The notes under the pieces are model-generated. The model made no database searches. It was not told where the DNA came from and saw only the letters and a list, made by a program, of their open reading frames with translations. Below are positions 8,268 through 15,815 of a stretch of DNA of 38,133 nucleotides, in pieces (position 1 is the first letter of the stretch; every line of letters begins with the position of its first letter). The DNA is from Pseudomonadota bacterium. Its GTDB lineage: Bacteria; Pseudomonadota; Alphaproteobacteria; Rhizobiales; Devosiaceae. Both the position numbers and the translations under genes were made by a program. Location: the NCBI GenBank assembly GCA_023415605.1, contig JAEZKB010000135.1, forward strand, positions 1 to 38,133. The letters run 5' to 3'.

Positions 8268-9170
8268 ATGGCGTTCACCCTCCGGCAGCTCCAATATTTC
8301 ATCGCGGTCGCGGAGGAGGGCACCGTTTCCGGCGCGGCGCAGAGCCTCTCGATCAGCCAGTCGGCGGTGACCGACGCGATCAAGGAACTGGAGGGCGATC
8401 TCGGCGTCTCGCTGTTCGAGCGGCACCGGCGCGGGCTCACCATCACACACAAGGGCCACCAGTTCTACCGCCATGCGAACCGTATCTTGGCTTCGGTGTC
8501 CGATGCGCGGCGCAGTTTTGGGCCGGAGCAGGCCGCCGCGGCGCCCGGCACACTGTCGCTTGGCGTCACCTCGCTGGTCGCCGGCTACGTGCTCTCCGAC
8601 CTCCTTGCGCGGTATCGCCGCGCTTATCCCAACATCAACATCTCGGCCATCGAGGACAATGGCGATTATCTCGAACACCTGCTGATCGGTGGGGAGCTCG
8701 ACGTGGCGGTCATGGTTATTTCCAACCTCCGCGACCGTGTCGCTTTGCAAGCGGAGATTTTCGAGACCTCGCCCTACCGCCTGTGGCTGCCGCTCGGCCA
8801 CCGGCTGGCGGACGCCGATATCATTTCGGTGTCTGACATCGTCCCCGAGCCTTTGATCATGCTGACGGTCGACGAGACCGAGGAGAACACTGGCAAGCTG
8901 CTGTCAGCCTTCTCGGCGCGGCCCAATGTCGCTTTCCGCACCCGCTCGGTCGAGGCGGTGCGCAGCCTCGTCGCGACTGGCGCCGGCATCGCGCTGCTCC
9001 CCGATTTGGTCTACCGCCCCTGGTCGCTGGAAGGGGACCGCATCGAAAGCCGCGACATTTCCGGCGCCCTGCCGGTGGTGCAGGTCGGCATGGTCTGGCG
9101 CCGGGGCAGCCAGCTTACCCAAGCCGCTCGTGACTTCATTGGCCTCGCGCAGGGGCAGCACGGGCGGTAG
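8268..9170 (+). CDS. LysR-family transcriptional regulator
   Basis: A 300-aa LysR-type regulator. The winged helix-turn-helix occupies residues 1-60, with FTLRQLQYFIAVAEEGTVS leading into AAQSLSISQSAVTDAIKELE and the LFERHRRGLTIT wing. The rest is a periplasmic-binding-protein-like effector domain. The ATG at 8268 gives the canonical MAFTLRQLQYF start; an in-frame ATG at 8253 would add five residues, and neither has a strong ribosome-binding site. It converges on the ydcSTUV-patD operon, with 8 bp between its stop and that of patD, and is the only LysR gene in the window. It is therefore the best candidate regulator for that operon, possibly acting at the T-N11-A dyad upstream of ydcS. That link is inference. 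Confidence 0.9.
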   Translation: MAFTLRQLQYFIAVAEEGTVSGAAQSLSISQSAVTDAIKELEGDLGVSLFERHRRGLTITHKGHQFYRHANRILASVSDARRSFGPEQAAAAPGTLSLGVTSLVAGYVLSDLLARYRRAYPNINISAIEDNGDYLEHLLIGGELDVAVMVISNLRDRVALQAEIFETSPYRLWLPLGHRLADADIISVSDIVPEPLIMLTVDETEENTGKLLSAFSARPNVAFRTRSVEAVRSLVATGAGIALLPDLVYRPWSLEGDRIESRDISGALPVVQVGMVWRRGSQLTQAARDFIGLAQGQHGR

Positions 9171-9178
9171 GTGTTTCA

Positions 9179-10606
9179 TTAGCCGTGGTTGATCATCACG
9201 TGCCGGACCGCCGTGTAGTCCTCCAGCGCATAAATCGACATGTCCTTGCCGTAGCCGGATTGCTTGAGGCCGCCATGCGGCATCTCGTTGACGAGCATGA
9301 AGTGCGTGTTGATCCAGGTGCAGCCATACTGCAGCCGAGCGGCGGTCTGCATGGCCTTGTCGATGTCCTTGGTCCAGACCGACGAGGCGAGGCCGTAGTC
9401 GGAGTCGTTTGCCCAGGCGATGGCATCCTCCGGTTCGGTGAACCGGGTGATGGACACCACGGGGCCAAAGACCTCGCGCCGCACGATCTCGTCCTGCTGC
9501 AGCGCTCCGGCGATCACCGTTGGCTCGTAGTAGAAGCCTTTGTCGCCTGAGACATGGCCGCCGGTAGTGATCTTGATATGCGGCAGTTCCGACGCGCGCT
9601 CGACGAAGCTCGCGACGCGGTCGCGCTGGCGTTTGCTGATCAGCGGGCCGATCTCGTTGACGCTGTCGTCCTGCTGGTTGAACTTGATGGTCGACACGGC
9701 AGATGAGAGGTCGGCAACCAGCTTGTCGTGGATCTTCGGGCCGGCATAGATGCGGCAGGCGGCGGTGCAGTCCTGGCCCGCGTTGTAATAGCCAAAGGCC
9801 TTGAGGCCATTGACCACCGCATCGAGGTCGGCGTCGTCGTAGACGATCACCGGCGCCTTGCCACCCAGTTCGAGATGCGTGCGTTTGACGGATTTGGCGG
9901 CGGCCTGCAGCACCTTCTTGCCGGTGGCGACATCGCCGGTGATCGAGATCATATTGATCTTGGGGTGGTTGATGAGCGCATTGCCGACGCTCTCGCCGCG
10001 ACCGAGGATGACGCTGACCACGCCTTCAGGCAGCACGTCGGCAAAGACCTTTGCCAGCTTGAGCGCCGTCAGCGGCGTCTGCTCGGAGGGTTTGAACACA
10101 ACGGTGTTGCCACCGGCAATGGCGGGGGCCAGCTTCCAGGCCATCATCATCAGCGGATAATTCCACGGCGCGATCGAGCCGACGATGCCGATCGGATCGC
10201 GGCGGATCATCGAGGTGTGACCCGGCAGGTATTCGCCAGCGATGGCGCCATGCATGTTGCGCACTGCGCCCGCAAAGAAGCGCCAGCAATCGACGATGGC
10301 GGGAATCTCGTCGTTGAGCACGGCATTGATCGGCTTGCCGCAGTTCAGCGCCTCGAGCGCCGCAAACCCTTCGGCATCGTCTTCGATCGCCTGTGCAATC
10401 TTGAGCAGATAGTTCGAGCGCTGCGCCGGTGTCGTGCGGCTCCACGTAGCGAATGCCTTTTCGGCCGCTGCAACTGCCGCATCGATCTGCTTCTCCGATG
10501 CCTCCGGAATGGGCTCGATCAGCGCGCCGGTGCGCGGATTGAGCACCTGCTCGGCGGTTTCGGTGCCGGCCTCGAAGCGCGAGCCGATCAGCATTTCGGT
10601 ATCCAT
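9179..10606 (-). CDS. patD: gamma-aminobutyraldehyde dehydrogenase
   Basis: A 475-aa NAD-dependent aldehyde dehydrogenase; E. coli PatD/YdcW is nearly the same length. It has the general-base Glu246 in THLELGGKAP, the catalytic Cys280 in NAGQDCTAACRIY, the oxyanion Asn149 in IAPWNYPLMM and the cofactor-loop sequence ITGDVATGK. PatD oxidises 4-aminobutanal, the product of putrescine transamination, to GABA. It is the last gene of the ydcSTUV-patD operon, 15 bp after ydcV, and a GGGAG-containing ribosome-binding site precedes the ATG. The operon order is the same as in E. coli, which strongly supports the assignment over other aldehyde dehydrogenases. Related substrates such as aminopropanal or betaine aldehyde remain possible. 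Confidence 0.88.
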   Translation of the reverse strand: MDTEMLIGSRFEAGTETAEQVLNPRTGALIEPIPEASEKQIDAAVAAAEKAFATWSRTTPAQRSNYLLKIAQAIEDDAEGFAALEALNCGKPINAVLNDEIPAIVDCWRFFAGAVRNMHGAIAGEYLPGHTSMIRRDPIGIVGSIAPWNYPLMMMAWKLAPAIAGGNTVVFKPSEQTPLTALKLAKVFADVLPEGVVSVILGRGESVGNALINHPKINMISITGDVATGKKVLQAAAKSVKRTHLELGGKAPVIVYDDADLDAVVNGLKAFGYYNAGQDCTAACRIYAGPKIHDKLVADLSSAVSTIKFNQQDDSVNEIGPLISKRQRDRVASFVERASELPHIKITTGGHVSGDKGFYYEPTVIAGALQQDEIVRREVFGPVVSITRFTEPEDAIAWANDSDYGLASSVWTKDIDKAMQTAARLQYGCTWINTHFMLVNEMPHGGLKQSGYGKDMSIYALEDYTAVRHVMINHG

Positions 10607-10621
10607 GTCTCTCTCCCGGTC

Positions 10622-11437
10622 CTACTTGCCCGCCCCGGCAACCGATTGTTCCCCGCCGCGGGTCAGGTAGAAGGCGGCGAGGATGGGCAGGAAGGTGACG
10701 ATGACGACGACCATCGCCACCACATTGGTGACAGGCCGCTGGCGCGGCCGGATGAGTTCTTCGAGCATCCAGATCGGCAGGGTCTGCTGTTGCCCGGCGG
10801 TGAAGGTGGTGACGATCACTTCGTCAAAGCTCAAAGCGAAGGCGAGCATGCCGCCGGCCAGCAGCGCCGTGCCGAGGTTGGGCAGGATGACGTGGCGAAA
10901 GGTCTGGAAACCGTCGGCGCCAAGGTCCATCGCGGCTTCCACCAGTGACCCATGCAGGCGCCGAAAGCGGGCGACGGCGTTGTTGTAGACCACCACGATA
11001 CAGAAGGTGGCGTGCCCCAGGATGATGGTCCAGAAGGAGAAGGGGATCTCCATCAGGTTGAAGGCCGAGCGCAGCGAAATGCCCGTGATGATGCCGGGCA
11101 GGGCGATCGGCAGGATCACCAGCAGCGAGATGGTCTCGCGGCCGAAGAACTTCGTTCCCGATACGGCAGCCGCGACCAGCGTCCCCAGCACCAATGCGAT
11201 GATGGTCGAGATCGCCGCCACCTGCACCGACAGCGTCAGCGCCTGCCAGACGTCGGGCCGGTTGAGCGTGGCCTCGAACCACTTGAGCGTCAGTCCCGGC
11301 GGCGGCCATTGATAGGTCCGCTCCTCGGTCGAGAAAGCATAGAGGAAGATCAGGGCCAGCGGCGCCAGCATGAAGAGCAGGCCGGCTGTCGCGGCGACCT
11401 TGAGGCCGAGTGGAGCGTGGGTCGGGTCAGAGCGCAT
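10622..11437 (-). CDS. ydcV: polyamine-type ABC transporter permease YdcV
   Basis: A 271-aa inner-membrane permease of the spermidine/putrescine (PotC-like) group with about six membrane segments. The cytoplasmic EAA loop that contacts the ATPase is visible as VEAAMDLGADGFQTFRHVILP from about residue 165. E. coli YdcV is about 264 aa. Its start overlaps the end of ydcU by 11 bp, indicating translational coupling, and patD follows 15 bp downstream. With YdcU it would form the membrane channel of the importer. Confidence 0.9.
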   Translation of the reverse strand: MRSDPTHAPLGLKVAATAGLLFMLAPLALIFLYAFSTEERTYQWPPPGLTLKWFEATLNRPDVWQALTLSVQVAAISTIIALVLGTLVAAAVSGTKFFGRETISLLVILPIALPGIITGISLRSAFNLMEIPFSFWTIILGHATFCIVVVYNNAVARFRRLHGSLVEAAMDLGADGFQTFRHVILPNLGTALLAGGMLAFALSFDEVIVTTFTAGQQQTLPIWMLEELIRPRQRPVTNVVAMVVVIVTFLPILAAFYLTRGGEQSVAGAGK

Positions 11438-12383
11438 CGAACGCCCCCGCGCGTTTGGCGAGCATCAGGTAGATGCCCATGATGACGATCGGTACCACGG
11501 TGAAGGCGGCGGCCAACGGGATGTTGCCGGCGGTGCCCTGGTGCGAATAGACGGCCTGGCCGATGAAGAACTGCGAGTTCCCGACGATCTGGGGGATGAT
11601 GTAGTCGCCCAGCGTCAGCGAGAAGGTGAAGATCGAGCCGGCGATCACACCGGGCAGCGCCAGCGGGAAAATCACCTTCCAGAAGGTCTGGCGCGGCGTC
11701 GCCCCGAGGTCGGCCGAAGCGTCGAGGAGATTCACCGGCACCCGTTCGATCGCTGCCTGGATCGGCAGGATCATGTAGGGCATCCAAACGTAGAGAAAGA
11801 CGAGGAAGGTGCCGGTGTAGCTGATCGAGAGCGAGTTGCCGCCGATCACCGGGATGGCGAGCCACGCCTCCAGCAGCCACGTCAGGTGCAGTTGTTCGAA
11901 CGCCCAGTTGAGGATGCCTTCCTTGGCGAGGATCAGCTTCCAGGCGTAGATCTTGACGAGATAACTGGCCCAGAGCGGCAGCATGATGCCGAGGTAGAAC
12001 AGCGCCTTCCATTTCCCCCGCGCATAGCGGGCCGCCATGTAGGCGATGGGGAAAGCGACCACCGCTGAAGCGACCGTCACCAGCGCCGCCATCGACACGG
12101 TGCGCACGATGATGTCGAGGTTCTGCGGCCGGAATAGCTCTGCGTAAGTCTTGAGGGTGAGCTCGTGCCTGATCAGCCCCGAGAACTCGTCGATCGAGAA
12201 AAAGCTCTGCAGCAGCAGTGCCAGCAGCGAGCCGAGATAGACGATGCCGAGCCACAGGATTGCGGGCAGCAGCATCAGGAAGATCAGCAGCCCGGGCCGG
12301 CGCCAGAAATGGTCTGACAGTGCACCGAGCCAGCCCCGCCGGTTGGTGAGGATGGCGCCGCCACTTTCGGCCACCGCCGTCAC
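11427..12383 (-). CDS. ydcU: polyamine-type ABC transporter permease YdcU
   Basis: A 318-aa permease of the PotB-like group with a first membrane segment at about residues 30-55 and an EAA-type loop in SADLGATPRQTFWKVIFPLAL. The frame is open further upstream, but the GTG at 12383 overlaps the ydcT stop as GTGA, the classic coupled arrangement, and gives a protein close to the 313 aa of E. coli YdcU. The upstream extension lies inside ydcT in another frame and is not conserved-looking. It pairs with YdcV. Confidence 0.88.
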   Translation of the reverse strand: MTAVAESGGAILTNRRGWLGALSDHFWRRPGLLIFLMLLPAILWLGIVYLGSLLALLLQSFFSIDEFSGLIRHELTLKTYAELFRPQNLDIIVRTVSMAALVTVASAVVAFPIAYMAARYARGKWKALFYLGIMLPLWASYLVKIYAWKLILAKEGILNWAFEQLHLTWLLEAWLAIPVIGGNSLSISYTGTFLVFLYVWMPYMILPIQAAIERVPVNLLDASADLGATPRQTFWKVIFPLALPGVIAGSIFTFSLTLGDYIIPQIVGNSQFFIGQAVYSHQGTAGNIPLAAAFTVVPIVIMGIYLMLAKRAGAFDAL

Positions 12384-13381
12384 TCGGTGGACTCCATGAG
12401 ATGCAGCGCATCCTTGGCGAAGCCGACGGTGACGCGATCGCCTTCCGCCGGCACGTCGCCAGTGGAAGGTACCACGGCGTTGACGCGCTGTTTGCTCAAC
12501 TGGATGGCGAGCCGGGTGGTCGAGCCCATGTAACTGCGCGAAATCACTGTGCCGGTCATGGCCGAGGCGCCGCCGCCGGCTTTGACGACATGCACGGCCT
12601 CGGGGCGCAGGCTCGCCCACTTCGAAATGCCCAGCATGGACTGCACGAAGTCTGGCGGCAGAATGTTGGAGGAGCCGACAAAATCGGCAACGAACCGCGT
12701 TTCCGGCCGGCGGTAGATGTCCTCGGGCGTCCCCACCTGCATGATCTTGCCGGCGTTGAACACGGCGACGCGGTCAGCCATCGACAGCGCCTCGCCCTGG
12801 TCATGCGTTACGAAAATGAAGGTGATGCCGAGCGTCTTCTGCAGGGCTTTGAGTTCCTCCTGCATCTGCTCGCGTAGTTTCAAATCCAGCGCGCCGAGAG
12901 GCTCGTCGAGCAACAGAACCTTGGGCTTGTTGACGATGGCGCGGGCCAGCGCCACGCGCTGCCGCTGACCACCGGACAGCTGGCCCGGCCGGCGATCGCC
13001 ATAGCCCGCGAGCTTGACCATCTCCAGCGCCGTTTCCGCCGCGCGATTGCGCTCGGTGCGGTCGACTTTCTTGAGCATCAGCGAGAAGGCGACATTGTCG
13101 CGCACGTTCAGGTGCGGGAACAGCGCGTAGTCCTGGAATACGGTGTTGACGTTGCGCCGGTAAGGCGGCACGCCCTCCACCGCCTCGTCGAAGATCCGGA
13201 TCGTCCCCGCCGTCGGCTGCTCGAAGCCGGCGATCAGCCGCAGGCAGGTGGTCTTGCCCGAGCCTGACGGACCCAGCATGGCAAAGAACTCGCCCGGCGC
13301 CACCTCGAGGTCCACCCCGTCCATGGCGCGAACGCTGCCAAAATGGCGCGAGACGTTCTGCAACGAGACAGCGGCGGTCAT
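12380..13381 (-). CDS. ydcT: polyamine-type ABC transporter ATP-binding protein YdcT
   Basis: A 333-aa ABC ATPase of the PotA/MalK group. It has Walker A GPSGSGKTT at about residue 40, the signature LSGGQRQRVALARA, Walker B VLLLDEPLGALD and the switch His in FIFVTHDQGEA. The C-terminal third is a TOBE-type regulatory domain (from about residue 270). The ATG at 13381 starts MTAAVSLQNVSRHFG; the longer open frame lacks a family-like N-terminus. It is separated from ydcS by a 218-bp gap with hairpins, and its stop overlaps the ydcU start. It energises import through YdcU/YdcV. Confidence 0.92.
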   Translation of the reverse strand: MTAAVSLQNVSRHFGSVRAMDGVDLEVAPGEFFAMLGPSGSGKTTCLRLIAGFEQPTAGTIRIFDEAVEGVPPYRRNVNTVFQDYALFPHLNVRDNVAFSLMLKKVDRTERNRAAETALEMVKLAGYGDRRPGQLSGGQRQRVALARAIVNKPKVLLLDEPLGALDLKLREQMQEELKALQKTLGITFIFVTHDQGEALSMADRVAVFNAGKIMQVGTPEDIYRRPETRFVADFVGSSNILPPDFVQSMLGISKWASLRPEAVHVVKAGGGASAMTGTVISRSYMGSTTRLAIQLSKQRVNAVVPSTGDVPAEGDRVTVGFAKDALHLMESTE

Positions 13382-13460
13382 TGCGTTCTGAGTTCCTTCA
13401 ACCAGGCGGGCGTCCTCCCGCGGTCGTAACAAACACTGGATGTCGTCTATGCGAAAGCAG

Positions 13461-13576
13461 GGACCCACCCATCAGCCCGAGTGGAGTGAGAGATGGGTCC
13501 TGCTTGCGCAGGGCTGACAGCCGGTAAGTTGGGTGAGGCCTGCCCCACCCCTGTCCCCTCCCTGCAAGGGGGAGGG
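13461..13576 (-). repeat. GC-rich hairpins in the ydcS-ydcT gap
   Basis: The 218-bp gap between ydcS and ydcT contains two inverted repeats. The first pairs GGACCCA (13461-13467) with TGGGTCC (13494-13500) and extends a few base pairs outward with one bulge. The second is a C-rich/G-rich hairpin around TGCAA (arms about 13555-13562 and 13568-13576). Neither is followed by a T-tract on the minus strand. Such elements between a binding-protein gene and its partners often stabilise the upstream mRNA or lower downstream expression. The second hairpin also resembles the short C-rich dispersed intergenic repeats common in Hyphomicrobiales. Confidence 0.5.
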
Positions 13577-13599
13577 AGACCTGACTGCGAGTGCCGCTG

Positions 13600-14757
13600 T
13601 TACCGTCCGCCGATCACCCCGACATAGTCTGAGACCCAGCGGTAGTAGGGCACGCATTCGCCGGTAGCGCACTGGGCTGTCGGGGTGCGCCAGAAGGCAA
13701 TCTTCTCGAAGTTGTCGAAGCCGTTGTTGGCGCAGCCTTCGTCGGTCAGCAGTTCGTTGCCCTTGCAGGCGGCAGGGACCGACGGAACGGTCCCGAACCA
13801 GGCCGAGACGTCACCCTGCACCTTGGCCGAGAGCGAGTGTTCCATCCACATATAGGCGCAGTTCGGGTGCGGGCTGTCGACGTGGAGCATGGTCGTGTCG
13901 GCCCAGCCGGTAATGCCTTCCTCAGGGAAGGTTGAGCCGACAGGGGCGCCCTCGGCCTTCAGCACGTTGACCATGAAGGGCCAGGACGAGGAGGCGACCA
14001 CACCTTCGTTCTTGAAGTCGTCCATCTGGATGAAGGCGTCATGCCAGTAGCGGCCGACCAGCGTGCGCTGCACGCGGAGCAGGTCGAGCGCCGCCTTGTA
14101 CTGCTCTTCGTTGAGCGCGTAGGGGTCGGTGATGCCGAGTTCCGGCTTGTGCTTCATCAGGTACAGCGCGGCGTCGGCAACGTAGATCGGGCCGTCATAG
14201 GCCTGGACGCGGCCCTTGTTGGATTGCCCGTCAGGCAGCGTCATCTCTTCGAAGACGACGTTCCAGCTGGTGGGCGGCGCGTCCTTGAACACCTCGGTAT
14301 TGTACATCAGCACATTGGCGCCCCAAACATAGGGCGTGCCATAATGGACGCCATCGACTGTGTGCCAGGCGGCGTTCTGCAGACGCTCGTCGATGGTCGA
14401 CCAGCTCGGGATCAGCGCGGTATTGATCGGCTGCACGCGCTTGCCGGCGATGAGGCGGAGCGAGGCGTCGCCTGACGCAGTGACGAGGTCGAAGCCGCCC
14501 TCGTTCATCAGCGCCACCATTTCGTCCGAGGTGGCGGCAGTCTTGACGCTCACTTTGCAGCCGGTGTCGGCCTCGAACTTGGTGACCCAGTCGAAGTTCG
14601 GGTCGGTCTCGCCACGTTCGATATAGCCGGCCCAGGCGACGATCGAGACTTCGCCCTCGCCGGCGCCGAGCGACTGTAGCATCTCCTGCGCCAGCGTCTG
14701 GCCGCCAAGCGCGGCAACCATGGTCAAGGCAGTGCACGTCTTGAGAATGGATTTCAT
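13600..14757 (-). CDS. ydcS: polyamine-type ABC transporter substrate-binding protein YdcS
   Basis: A 385-aa periplasmic binding protein of the PotD/PotF-like group (E. coli YdcS about 381 aa). A signal peptide MKSILKTCTALTMVAALGGQ ends near TLAQ, followed by the first strand in GEVSIVAWAGYIERG. Four cysteines cluster in the last 80 residues, including TAQCATGECVPYY, possibly forming disulfides. The open frame reaches 14937, but the ATG at 14757 has a GGGAG ribosome-binding site and starts the signal peptide. It is the first gene of the operon. The ligand is probably putrescine or a related amine, inferred from operon order with patD. Confidence 0.9.
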   Translation of the reverse strand: MKSILKTCTALTMVAALGGQTLAQEMLQSLGAGEGEVSIVAWAGYIERGETDPNFDWVTKFEADTGCKVSVKTAATSDEMVALMNEGGFDLVTASGDASLRLIAGKRVQPINTALIPSWSTIDERLQNAAWHTVDGVHYGTPYVWGANVLMYNTEVFKDAPPTSWNVVFEEMTLPDGQSNKGRVQAYDGPIYVADAALYLMKHKPELGITDPYALNEEQYKAALDLLRVQRTLVGRYWHDAFIQMDDFKNEGVVASSSWPFMVNVLKAEGAPVGSTFPEEGITGWADTTMLHVDSPHPNCAYMWMEHSLSAKVQGDVSAWFGTVPSVPAACKGNELLTDEGCANNGFDNFEKIAFWRTPTAQCATGECVPYYRWVSDYVGVIGGR

Positions 14758-14774
14758 CGGTAGCTCCCTGCTAA

Positions 14775-14800
14775 GGCGGGGAAGTTCCCTCATCCCCGCC
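14775..14800 (-). promoter_or_regulatory. leader hairpin just upstream of ydcS
   Basis: GGCGGGGA (14775-14782) and TCCCCGCC (14793-14800) form a perfect 8-bp stem with a 10-base loop in the 5' untranslated region, about 18 bp before the ydcS start and next to its ribosome-binding site. It may modulate translation or mRNA stability. No T-tract follows, so it is not a standard terminator. Confidence 0.45.
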
Positions 14801-14860
14801 CTTGGTGGAAAGCTTACCGGCGACGTTAACATTCGCAAACGCATTCGGGCGTGGGGTGGT

Positions 14861-14875
14861 ATCGGTTTTTCCGAT
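14861..14875. promoter_or_regulatory. T-N11-A dyad, candidate LysR operator upstream of ydcS
   Basis: ATCGGTTTTTCCGAT is a 15-bp dyad with perfect 5-bp arms. T at 14862 and A at 14874 are separated by exactly 11 bases, the LysR box format. It lies about 104 bp upstream of the ydcS ATG. A LysR gene borders the far end of the operon. It could instead be a weak terminator for the sulfurtransferase gene that ends at 14892, but the stem is short and no U-run follows. Confidence 0.45.
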
Positions 14876-14891
14876 GCCAGAATGTCGCAGT

Positions 14892-15725
14892 CTACTTTTC
14901 CACGGGTGCGTCGCTCCGGCCGCCCCATTCGGTCCACGAGCCATCGTAGACAGCGACGTTCTTGGCGCCGGCGATCTGCAGGGCGAGGGCGAGCGTCGAG
15001 GCGGTGACGCCAGAGCCGCAGGAAGTCACGATCGGCTTTGTCACGTCGACGCCGGCCCTCTCGAAGATGGCGCTCAGCTCATTGGCAGGGCGCATGTGGC
15101 CGTCGACCGAAAGCGATCCCACCGGCACGTTGAGGCTGGTGGGGATATGGCCGGAGGCGAGTCCTGCACGTGGCTCCGGCACGTCGCCTTTGAACCGATC
15201 GGCCGGGCGGGCATCGACGATGGTCTTGGCGTGCGACTTGGTGAGGCTGAGCACGGAGTCGAAATCCTCCACCAGCTCCGGTCGGAAGCCAGGATGGAAC
15301 AGTTTCGGCGGCCGGTTGGGCATGCCGGACTCGGTCGGCCGCCCCTCGGCGCGCCATTTCGGACCACCGCCGTCGAGCACGCGCACGTCCTTGGCGCCCA
15401 TGGCGTTGAAGGTCCACCAGACGCGCGGCGCCGAGAACAGGCCTGCCTCGTCATAGACGACGATGACGTCGTCATTGCCGATGCCCAACGCCCCTACCGC
15501 TGCGCCGAATTCCTCCGGCCGCGGCAGCATGTGCGGCAGGCTGGTCTTCTTGTCGGCGATCTCGTCGATGCCGAAAAACACCGCGCCCGGAATGTGGCTC
15601 TTCAGGTAATCGTCGAAGCCCTTGCGCCCCGTCGCCGGCATGTACCAGCTCGCATCCACCACGACGAGGTTGTGATCGTGCAGATGCTCCGCCAGCCATT
15701 CGGTAGAAACAAGGGTGTGGGTCAT
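14892..15725 (-). CDS. sseA: 3-mercaptopyruvate sulfurtransferase
   Basis: A 277-aa two-domain rhodanese. The N-terminal, inactive rhodanese domain spans about 5-135 and the catalytic one about 160-275. The active-site loop is CGSGVT with the sulfur-carrying Cys236; a CG[S/T]GVT loop is typical of mercaptopyruvate sulfurtransferase rather than thiosulfate-specific rhodanese. The enzyme moves sulfur from 3-mercaptopyruvate to a thiol or cyanide acceptor in the cytoplasm. The open frame extends to 15788, but MTHTLVSTEWLAEHL at 15725 is the family N-terminus. It stands 90 bp downstream of the sulfatase gene on the same strand, so it could be part of that transcript or have its own promoter. Confidence 0.9.
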   Translation of the reverse strand: MTHTLVSTEWLAEHLHDHNLVVVDASWYMPATGRKGFDDYLKSHIPGAVFFGIDEIADKKTSLPHMLPRPEEFGAAVGALGIGNDDVIVVYDEAGLFSAPRVWWTFNAMGAKDVRVLDGGGPKWRAEGRPTESGMPNRPPKLFHPGFRPELVEDFDSVLSLTKSHAKTIVDARPADRFKGDVPEPRAGLASGHIPTSLNVPVGSLSVDGHMRPANELSAIFERAGVDVTKPIVTSCGSGVTASTLALALQIAGAKNVAVYDGSWTEWGGRSDAPVEK

Positions 15726-15780
15726 GCGGGGCTCCGAGCGGTTGGTGCTTCTTGCTACCTTAGCACCGGCAGATGTGTCA

Positions 15781-15803
15781 CCTCCCACTTGTGAGAAGGG
15801 AGG
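15781..15803 (-). repeat. inverted repeat between sulfatase and sseA
   Basis: CCTCCC (15781-15786) and GGGAGG (15798-15803) can pair around an 11-base spacer in the 90-bp gap. A second dyad, GGTGCT / AGCACC (15744-15749 and 15762-15767), lies between it and the sseA start. The first may weakly terminate or attenuate the upstream operon; the second could be an operator for sseA. No T-tract is present. Confidence 0.35.
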
Positions 15804-15815
15804 CCCGACGGCATC

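Noticed and set aside
9728..10948. 406-codon plus-strand frame opposite patD and ydcV.
   Set aside because: Antisense to two clear genes and rich in His/Arg/Asp without a fold-like pattern.
14861..14875. Reading the ATCGG/CCGAT dyad as the sseA terminator.
   Set aside because: Five-base stem, A-rich loop and no U-run after it on the minus strand; the LysR-box spacing explains it better.
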